Shown: positions 57,989 through 64,000 of the stretch, piece by piece
How positions within the stretch are numbered: position 1 is the first letter of the stretch
Layout: each line of letters opens with the position of its first letter
From: Rhizobium rhizoryzae
GTDB taxonomy: Bacteria; Pseudomonadota; Alphaproteobacteria; Rhizobiales; Rhizobiaceae
DNA: 64,000 nt
Reading direction: 5' to 3'
NCBI RefSeq assembly: GCF_011046895.1
Contig: NZ_CP049250.1
Span: forward strand, 1,462,501-1,526,500
Program-made: the position numbers and the translations under genes
The notes under the pieces: model-generated
What the model was told of the DNA's origin: nothing
What the model saw: only the letters and a program-made list of their open reading frames with translations
The model's database searches: none

Positions 57989-59116
57989 TCAAGGCTTCGG
58001 GTTCGTATTGAGCTGGTCCGGGGCCACGCCATGGCCCTCATGGCCTGCGGGGGCTCCAGCCGGCGCATTCACGCCTTCAGCCTGCGTCGGCTCCTTGGCA
58101 CCATGGCCGGTCGCCGGATGTGTCGCGCCCGGGCCTGCATCTGCGGCCCAACGGGTATCGTATTCGAGACGCTTGCGGTTCTCGTGGCTGTCCTTGCCAG
58201 CGCCACCCATCATGTCGATGTGCATCATTTCATTGGCGCACATCTGGCCGGGCTTGACGCAGAGATTGAGGATGGCGTCGTAGAGGCCGTTCTCAACCGA
58301 TGCAAAGTAGGTCACGGGAACGCGGCTGCTCGGGCGTTCCAGCTTCAGATACGCATCACGGTTCAGGGCGGATCCCTGTCCCTTCACACGTGCGACCCAT
58401 TGTCCGAAATTGTCGTTCGACATGCCGTGGAACTTGAAGCGCATGCCGGAGAAACCGTCGCCACTATAGTTGGCGGAGAAGCCTTCGTAGACGCCTTCCT
58501 TGTTCATGACCGCATGAAGCTTGGTCTGCATGCCGGGCATGGCATAGATCTGGCCTGCAAGAGCGGGAATGTAGAAGGAGTTCATGACCGTCGAGCCGGT
58601 GATCTTGAACTCGATCGGCGTATCGATCGGCGCGGCAATCTCGTTGACGGTCGCGATACCCTGTTCCGGATAGAGGAAGAGCCACTTCCAGTCGAGTGCT
58701 ACGACCTCGATCGTGATCGGCTTGGTTTCCGGGGTCACCGGACGGTTGGCGTCGATGCGATCCAGCGGACGATAGGGGTCGAGCCTGTGCGTGCTGACCC
58801 AGGTAACGGCACCGAGTGCAATGATGATGGCAAGCGGTGCTGCCCAGATCACCACTTCCAGACGCGTGGAATGGTGCCATTCCGGATCATACTTGGCGTT
58901 GATGTTCGAGCGGCGATAATGCCACGCGAAGTAAAACGTCAGGCAGATCACCGGAATGATGATCAGCAGCATCAGCACCACCGAAACGATGATGAGATCG
59001 CGCTGTTGCGTGGCGATATCGCCGGACGGTGACATCACGACGAGGTCACAGCCCGACAGGGCGAGAGGTAGGGCGAGGGCACTAAGCCGGCGAATGAGCT
59101 TCATCAACCGTGGCAT
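57989..59116 (-). CDS. cyoA: Quinol oxidase subunit II
   Basis: A 375-residue lipoprotein. The signal ends in the lipobox LSGC (LALSGCD near residues 19-24), two membrane segments follow, then a cupredoxin domain. Where cytochrome c oxidases have the CuA cysteines, this protein reads NYSGDGFSGMRFKFH, so CuA is absent and ubiquinol is the electron donor. A Pro/Ala/Gly- and His-containing tail of about 60 residues is added at the C-terminus. First gene of the operon. An ATG four codons later is an equally good start. Confidence 0.93.
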   Translation of the reverse strand: MPRLMKLIRRLSALALPLALSGCDLVVMSPSGDIATQQRDLIIVSVVLMLLIIIPVICLTFYFAWHYRRSNINAKYDPEWHHSTRLEVVIWAAPLAIIIALGAVTWVSTHRLDPYRPLDRIDANRPVTPETKPITIEVVALDWKWLFLYPEQGIATVNEIAAPIDTPIEFKITGSTVMNSFYIPALAGQIYAMPGMQTKLHAVMNKEGVYEGFSANYSGDGFSGMRFKFHGMSNDNFGQWVARVKGQGSALNRDAYLKLERPSSRVPVTYFASVENGLYDAILNLCVKPGQMCANEMMHIDMMGGAGKDSHENRKRLEYDTRWAADAGPGATHPATGHGAKEPTQAEGVNAPAGAPAGHEGHGVAPDQLNTNPKP

Positions 59117-59451
59117 CTTTCAATTTCGAAATTTGCGTTTTGTCTACTTGCGACTAACGCACTGAGGCGAAGCTCCCTATGAGGTCTTTCGTCGCAGTGC
59201 AAAAACAATTTAGTGCGGCGCAATAAACACCTGTGGTTCAATGCGCAATACCCTCAACTTACCGTGCAGAGGATAGTTCAGAACTCAATTCTCTGTGTGA
59301 AAGCGGAGAAATAGTCCTGAAGTTGCGCGAGGAAAGCGCACTCAACGCACAAATTTTCGGTTTACGGCAAGACCGCACTTGATATGCGGCAAATATGTAT
59401 CATCCTCACTGACGGGGAGGCGACTATTCGCCGCATAAGAGGAGTGCATTC
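59117..59451. promoter_or_regulatory. Divergent cyoA/MFS control region
   Basis: About 335 bases without a gene, holding the promoters of the leftward cyoABCD operon and the rightward transporter gene. GCGCAATA occurs twice (59218-59225 and 59243-59250), 25 bases apart, with a related GCGGCAAATA at 59386-59395. These may be sites for a redox regulator of the ActR/RegR type, which prefers GC-rich imperfect repeats; this is a guess. Confidence 0.4.
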
Positions 59452-60798
59452 ATGTCCGTAGCCAGTCATCCGACATCAGCCCATTTCGAGCGGGACGCTC
59501 GCCAGATGCACGATGACAAGCCGCTGTCGCCCGGCAGCATTGCCATCGGTGTGATCATTGGCCGCATGTCGGAATTCTTCGATTTCTTCGTGTACGGCCT
59601 CGCATCCGTTCTCGTTTTCCCGCGTCTCATCTTTTCCTTCGCCGCCGATCCGGTCACGGCAACGCTTTATTCCTTTGCCGTCTTTTCCCTGGCCTTCCTC
59701 GCGCGTCCCATTGGTTCGCTCGTCTTCATGTGGGTTGACCGCACCTATGGACGGGGCATGAAGCTGACCATAGCGCTTTTCATTCTCGGTGGGTCGACGG
59801 CCTCCATGGCCTTCCTTCCGGGTTATGAATCGATCGGCGTCTGGGCCGTGGCTTTGCTGGCTCTCTTCCGGCTTGGTCAGGGCTTTGCGCTTGGCGGTGC
59901 CTGGGATGGCATGGCTTCCCTGCTCGCCCTGAATGCGCCGAAATCCGAACGCGGCTGGTGGGCCATGGTGCCACAGCTCGGTGCGCCTATCGGCTTTGCG
60001 CTGGCAAGCGCCCTTTTCGGCTATTTCTACACCAGCCTGTCGGATGCGGACTTCCTGTCCTGGGGCTGGCGCTATCCGTTCTTCGTCGCCTTCGCCATCA
60101 ACGTGGTCGCGCTTTTTGCCCGCCTGCGTATCGTTGCCAGCCGCGAATTCGGCGAGCTGTTCGAAAACCACGAATTGAGCCCGAGCCCGGTTCTGGAAAC
60201 GCTGCGTGTTCATGGCCGTGATGTCCTGCTGGGAGCATTTGCGCCGCTGGCAAGCTTTGCCATGTTCCACCTGGTCACCATCTTCCCGCTCACCTGGGTT
60301 TTCCTGCGCGGTGGACAGTCCGCAGGCGAATTCCTCTTCGTGCAGATCCTGGGAGCCTTCGTCGGCATCGGTTCTGTGGTTATCTCGGGCGCCATTGCGG
60401 ACCGTATCGGTCGTCGCCGCCAGTTGATGATCGGTGCCGTGCTCATCGCGATCTTCAGCTTCTCGGCTCCCTTCCTGCTGGAAGCAGGCGGCAAGGGGCA
60501 GGATGCCTTCATCATCCTCGGCTTTGCGATCCTCGGGCTGTCCTTTGGTCAGGCGTCCGGCGCCGTTTCCTCGCGGTTCTCCCTGCGCTACCGTTACACG
60601 GGCTCGGCCCTGACATCCGACCTGGCATGGCTGGTTGGCGCCGGGTTCGCCCCGCTTGTGGCGCTCGGTCTCGCATCGAAATTCGGCATCATCTTCATCG
60701 GTGGATATCTGATCTCCGGTGCCATCTGCACCTTCGCTGCGCTGACGCTGAGCCGTATTCTCGATAGCTCCGAGCATCAGTCTGCTGCCGAGCGCTGA
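59452..60798 (+). CDS. MFS transporter (MHS-type)
   Basis: A 448-residue secondary transporter with twelve hydrophobic segments. It has the metabolite/H+ symporter layout: GRMSEFFDFFVYGLASVLVFP near 37-57, FLARPIGSLVFMWVDRTYGRGMKL in part, GQGFALGGAWDGMASLLA and a second-half GAIADRIGRRRQL. Substrate unknown; the group carries carboxylates and osmolytes such as citrate, ketoglutarate or proline. AAGAGGAG precedes the start. A similar gene beside cyo is common in Rhizobiaceae, suggesting joint regulation. Confidence 0.87.
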   Translation: MSVASHPTSAHFERDARQMHDDKPLSPGSIAIGVIIGRMSEFFDFFVYGLASVLVFPRLIFSFAADPVTATLYSFAVFSLAFLARPIGSLVFMWVDRTYGRGMKLTIALFILGGSTASMAFLPGYESIGVWAVALLALFRLGQGFALGGAWDGMASLLALNAPKSERGWWAMVPQLGAPIGFALASALFGYFYTSLSDADFLSWGWRYPFFVAFAINVVALFARLRIVASREFGELFENHELSPSPVLETLRVHGRDVLLGAFAPLASFAMFHLVTIFPLTWVFLRGGQSAGEFLFVQILGAFVGIGSVVISGAIADRIGRRRQLMIGAVLIAIFSFSAPFLLEAGGKGQDAFIILGFAILGLSFGQASGAVSSRFSLRYRYTGSALTSDLAWLVGAGFAPLVALGLASKFGIIFIGGYLISGAICTFAALTLSRILDSSEHQSAAER

Positions 60799-60821
60799 AC
60801 CCTTCCAACCTCGACTGAGCG

Positions 60822-60855
60822 GGCCGCAGAAGTATCGTCTTCTGCGGCCTTTTTT
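60822..60855 (+). terminator. Terminator of the MFS gene
   Basis: GGCCGCAGAAG (60822-60832) and CTTCTGCGGCC (60839-60849) form a perfect 11-pair stem with a 6-base loop, followed by six T. Textbook rho-independent terminator 24 bases after the transporter gene. Confidence 0.92.
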
Positions 60856-60946
60856 CTTCATTCGACCGTACCGGAGGGCGCGTCTTTTGCATTGCCCGAT
60901 GAGGGTGGACATGCGACGAGCAATGGGACGTTTCGGGAGGATAGTG

Positions 60947-61696
60947 ATGAACCAGACGCAGACCATGCCGCATTCCATGCTTGTTGATCGCCTCGTAGAC
61001 GCCATGCGCTCCGGCTCAGTGATCGAGAAGGATGGTTTGAGCGAACCGGAGGCTGGCGCGTTTTATGCCGTACAAAGTGCGGTGACCTCGGCCCTGGGGA
61101 TCGAGCTCGGCGGCTACAAGTTTTCGATCCGCGAGGGCGTTCTGATCGGTGCGCCTCTGCTGTTCGTGTCCCGTCAGCCGGAGTCAGGCTTCGAGAGCGA
61201 GATCAAGGTCGAGATCGAGCTGGCGCTGGTGCTGGGGCAAGATTTGCCGGTTCGATCCGAGGGCTATAGCCGCGGCGAGGTGCTGGAGGCGATCGAAAGC
61301 GTGCATATCGGTGTCGAACTGGTGCGCACCCGTTATGTGGGCGGGGCGGGCAGTTCGCTCGGCCTGCTACTGGCGGACTGCATGAGCAATGTCGGCTATC
61401 TGGTCGGTCCTGAGCTGGATCGCGCGCTTCTCGACGAAGGTGCCGATCTTGGCCATCTGCGTCTGGAGAATGAAGAGCGGGTGTTGTTCGATGGCGCTGC
61501 GGTTCATCCCGACGGCGACGTTCTGAAAAGCGTGGTCCGCTCGGCCAACGAGGGCCTGCCGATGGGCGGGCACCTGAAAAGGGGGCAGGTTCTGACCACA
61601 GGAACGCTAAGCGGTGCGCCTGTGATCGAGAAGCCGTCACACTTTACGACCAAGCTCGGCGGGCAGTCTTTTGAAGTCAAACTGAAAACTGCCTGA
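60947..61696 (+). CDS. FAH/2-keto-4-pentenoate hydratase-like protein
   Basis: A 249-residue protein of the fumarylacetoacetase C-terminal fold, closest to the 2-oxopent-4-enoate hydratase/4-oxalocrotonate decarboxylase group. Marks are GYKFSIREGVLIGAPL, the metal motif EIKVEIELALVLGQDLP, VHIGVELVRTRYVG and GQVLTTGTLSGAP. GGGAGG precedes ATG 60947. No aromatic meta-cleavage genes are nearby, so the substrate is unclear; a sugar-derived 2-keto acid is possible. The TreZ gene follows after about 80 bases. Confidence 0.8.
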   Translation: MNQTQTMPHSMLVDRLVDAMRSGSVIEKDGLSEPEAGAFYAVQSAVTSALGIELGGYKFSIREGVLIGAPLLFVSRQPESGFESEIKVEIELALVLGQDLPVRSEGYSRGEVLEAIESVHIGVELVRTRYVGGAGSSLGLLLADCMSNVGYLVGPELDRALLDEGADLGHLRLENEERVLFDGAAVHPDGDVLKSVVRSANEGLPMGGHLKRGQVLTTGTLSGAPVIEKPSHFTTKLGGQSFEVKLKTA

Positions 61697-61774
61697 TCCC
61701 GTCCTCGCTGCGGAAACCTTTTGCGCCCAAGGGGAGTTAACGCGTGGCTTCCCCTCGCGCAAAAGGTCATAGCT

Positions 61775-63541
61775 TTGACAGAGTTCACATTCGGTCCGAT
61801 CCTCCGTTCCACCGAAACCGAGTTTCGCTTCTGGTCGCCGCAATCGCAAACCGTGCAGCTCGTTATCGAAGGCGATGCTCCTGTCGAAATGGAGCCGGTC
61901 AAGGATGGATGGTTCTCCTGCACCGTGGTGGGCGCGGGCGCTGGCACGCGGTACGCTTTCCTCCTGCCGGATGGCCTGCAAGTGCCGGATCCCGGATCGC
62001 GCTTTCAGCCGGATGACGTTCATGGCGTGAGTGAAGTCATCGACCACTCGGCCTATCGCTGGCGTGCCCGCTCGTGGAAAGGGCGACCGGTCGAAGAACT
62101 GGTCTTCTACGAAATGCATATCGGCGCTTTCACGGCTGAAGGTACATTCAAGGCAGCCATCGACAAGCTTGACCATCTGGCAGGCCTTGGCATTACCGCG
62201 CTGCAGATCATGCCGATTGCCGATTTTCCAGGGAGTTATGGCTGGGGTTATGATGGCGTCATGCCCTATGCCCCTGAGAGCAGCTATGGTCGGCCAGACG
62301 ATCTGATGGCGCTGATCGACGCCGCGCACGAGCGCGGGCTCTGCGTCTTTCTCGATGTCGTCTACAATCACTTCGGGCCGGACGGGAATTACCTGCCCGC
62401 CTACGCGCCCATTTTCACCGATCACCACAAGACGCCATGGGGCAATGGCATCAATTTCGATGCCGAGCACAGCGAGGCTGTACGCAGCTTCATGATCGAG
62501 AACGCCATCTATTGGGTCCGGGATTTCCGTTTCGACGGGCTGCGGCTCGATGCGGTCCATGCCATCAAGGACGACAGTGAAGAGCATCTTCTCAAGGCTC
62601 TCGCGCGACGTGTCAGGGCTGAGGCTGGCGACCGCCACGTCCATCTCGTGGTCGAAAACGAGAACAATGACAGCGATCTGCTGGAACGGGATGCGGATGG
62701 TCGGCCGATGTATTTCACCGCACAGTGGAATGACGATATCCATCACGTTCTGCATATTGCCGGAACCGGCGAGACCTTCGGCTATTACAAGGACTTCGCG
62801 GATGATCCCGCAAAACTTGGCAAAGCGCTGGCGGAGGGCTTCGTCTACCAGGGTGAGATGATGGAATATCGGGGCGAGGCGAGGGGCAAGCCCAGCGCTC
62901 ACCTTCCGCCGACCGCCTTCATTTCGTTCATGCAGAACCATGACCAGATCGGCAATCGGGCGCTGGGTGACCGGATGATTGCCTCGCAACCGCTTGACAG
63001 AATGAAGGCTCTGGCCGTTTGCTATCTCCTGTCGCCGCAACTGCCTATGCTGTTCATGGGGGAAGAGTTCGGCGCGAAACAACCGTTTCCGTTCTTCTGC
63101 GACTTCAACGAAGAGCTGAACGAGAAGGTGCGCAAAGGCAGACGGGAAGAGCTCTCCCGCTTGCCCGGCTTCGACGCAGACGATCTGCCGGATCCGACAG
63201 CCCGCGACACTTTCGAGATGGCGAAGCTCGATTGGACGGAGCTCTCTTCTTCCGTGTCCCGCGAGATCACGGCTTTCTATCGCAATATCCTCAATGTCCG
63301 TCATCGGATCGTGGTGCCACTTCTGGCGAGCGGAAGCACGGCCCCAGCCGCCTACGAGAACCATGGGTCAGCGGTCCTTGTTCGCTGGGATTTTGGCGCC
63401 AGACAATTGACGCTGATGGCCAATCTTGCGGACGAGGATGTTTCGTTCGAACCGGAAGGTGACATGATCTTCCAGTTCGGCGCCGTTTCCGGCGGCAAGG
63501 CTGGTCCCTGGTCGGTCGTATGGAGTGTGTCGGATGCCTGA
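61775..63541 (+). CDS. treZ: Malto-oligosyltrehalose trehalohydrolase
   Basis: A 588-residue alpha-amylase-family enzyme (GH13) that releases trehalose from maltooligosyltrehalose. An N-terminal E-set domain (FGPILRSTETEFRFWSP) precedes the barrel with YEMHIGAFTAEGTF, DVVYNHFGPDGNYL, FDGLRLDAVHAI (nucleophile Asp259), VVENENND (acid Glu294) and MQNHDQIGNRALG. I start at TTG 61775 with AAAAGG upstream, since the E-set domain starts right there; a start 54 bases earlier is possible. Its stop overlaps the next gene by eight bases. The partner TreY would lie further right. Confidence 0.88.
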   Translation: MTEFTFGPILRSTETEFRFWSPQSQTVQLVIEGDAPVEMEPVKDGWFSCTVVGAGAGTRYAFLLPDGLQVPDPGSRFQPDDVHGVSEVIDHSAYRWRARSWKGRPVEELVFYEMHIGAFTAEGTFKAAIDKLDHLAGLGITALQIMPIADFPGSYGWGYDGVMPYAPESSYGRPDDLMALIDAAHERGLCVFLDVVYNHFGPDGNYLPAYAPIFTDHHKTPWGNGINFDAEHSEAVRSFMIENAIYWVRDFRFDGLRLDAVHAIKDDSEEHLLKALARRVRAEAGDRHVHLVVENENNDSDLLERDADGRPMYFTAQWNDDIHHVLHIAGTGETFGYYKDFADDPAKLGKALAEGFVYQGEMMEYRGEARGKPSAHLPPTAFISFMQNHDQIGNRALGDRMIASQPLDRMKALAVCYLLSPQLPMLFMGEEFGAKQPFPFFCDFNEELNEKVRKGRREELSRLPGFDADDLPDPTARDTFEMAKLDWTELSSSVSREITAFYRNILNVRHRIVVPLLASGSTAPAAYENHGSAVLVRWDFGARQLTLMANLADEDVSFEPEGDMIFQFGAVSGGKAGPWSVVWSVSDA

Positions 63542-64000
63542 CGAGAAGCAATCGCGCACTAAGACAGCACCTAGTGATCCAGCGCTTGATGCCCTGGCGC
63601 AAAGTCATGGTATTGCGCCCACACGGCCTGAGCCGGATGGGACCGAGGTGCCCGTCAGCGACGAGACGAAGCGCAAGCTACTCGCAGCGCTGAATGTGGA
63701 TATCGAAGCCGAAAAACTGGACGGAAGCGGGTGCTTTCTGCCCGATTTCTTGAGGGATGCTCCGGTCTGGGGCATTTCCGTTCAGCTCTACGAGCTGCAG
63801 TCCCCCAGAAATTGGGGGATCGGTGATTTTGCCGATCTGTCAGAGCTTTGCGCTATGGCAGGTGATTGGGGAGCCGATTTCGTCGGCCTCAACCCGCTCC
63901 ATGCTCCGTTCCTTGCAGATCCCGCCCGCTGCAGTCCCTATGAGCCGTCCAACAAACGCTGGCTCAATCCGCTTTATATTGCCGTGGACAGACTTGAAGA
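63534..64000 (+). CDS. malQ: 4-alpha-glucanotransferase, N-terminal part
   Basis: The first ~155 codons of a GH77 amylomaltase, running off the window end. ATG 63534 overlaps the treZ stop by eight bases. After a variable N-terminal region of about 80 residues the family signature appears: WGISVQLYELQSPRNWGIGD, then FADLSELCAMAGDWGADFVG and LNPLHAPFLADPARCSPYEP. It rearranges maltodextrins and so fits glycogen/trehalose metabolism together with TreZ. Confidence 0.9.
   Translation, partial: MPDEKQSRTKTAPSDPALDALAQSHGIAPTRPEPDGTEVPVSDETKRKLLAALNVDIEAEKLDGSGCFLPDFLRDAPVWGISVQLYELQSPRNWGIGDFADLSELCAMAGDWGADFVGLNPLHAPFLADPARCSPYEPSNKRWLNPLYIAVDRLE

Noticed and set aside
54923-59116. Cytochrome c oxidase (aa3) assignment for the cyo genes
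   Set aside because: Subunit II lacks the CuA cysteines and is a lipoprotein, so the donor is quinol, not cytochrome c.
59476-61005. A 509-codon leftward frame opposite the MFS transporter
   Set aside because: Low-complexity charged sequence, antisense to a 12-segment transporter and running through its terminator.
61637-63364. A 575-codon leftward frame opposite treZ
   Set aside because: TreZ has all amylase-family motifs on the plus strand; the opposite frame shows no domain.

Overview
The window looks like part of a replicon of a fast-growing alphaproteobacterium of the Rhizobiaceae (Agrobacterium/Rhizobium group). The main reasons are the rrn operon with an initiator tRNA after the 5S gene and a helix-9 insertion in the 23S rRNA, the RhaRSTPQUK/RhaDI rhamnose locus with a DeoR-type regulator, an RpiR-type IolR, the AsnO/Ngg dipeptide osmolyte genes, and short palindromic intergenic repeats of the rhizobial RIME type. 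All assignments come from reading the sequence and from memory of the families; no database was searched.

Layout. 1-3500: 3' part of an rRNA operon (23S, 5S, tRNA-fMet) with two hairpin terminators. 3500-5100: gene-poor stretch with two broken short-chain dehydrogenase genes. 5114-6966: an alpha/beta hydrolase convergent with an AraC-type regulator. 7356-14290: a ribitol module (LacI regulator; XylFGH-like ABC importer; ribitol 2-dehydrogenase; FGGY kinase, probably D-ribulokinase). 14415-17982: a second sugar ABC importer, convergent with the first and without an enzyme gene of its own. 18459-20744: copper-handling genes (Sco, PCu(A)C), a Crp/Fnr regulator and a DUF2946-like protein.

20887-32124: complete L-rhamnose locus. 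rhaDI runs leftward and rhaRSTPQUK rightward from a shared control region with a perfect 18-bp inverted repeat. 32156-39924: myo-inositol catabolism (idhA; iolR; iolCDE, a small membrane protein, iolB), with a GGAA-N6-TTCC motif between idhA and iolR. 39985-44689: the N-acetylglutaminylglutamine amide osmolyte genes (asnO, ngg) plus an overlapping M42 peptidase. 44855-50752: a six-gene non-phosphorylating L-fucose oxidation operon, with a divergent GntR/FCD regulator and a UxaA-family dehydratase to its right (50971-53394).

53497-59116: a DUF4112 protein, a tiny membrane protein, SURF1 and a CyoABCD-type quinol oxidase, followed by a divergent MFS transporter (59452-60798). The window closes with a FAH/hydratase-family protein, malto-oligosyltrehalose trehalohydrolase and the first part of a 4-alpha-glucanotransferase.

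The theme is scavenging of plant- and soil-derived carbon (ribitol, rhamnose, inositol, fucose) plus osmoadaptation (NAGGN, trehalose). Most pathways are complete operons with 4-bp start/stop overlaps. The points most worth following up are the operator-like palindromes, the hairpins placed between binding-protein and ATPase genes, the extra zinc dehydrogenase and UxaA-type dehydratase around the fucose operon, the SURF1-linked quinol oxidase, and the orphan importer.
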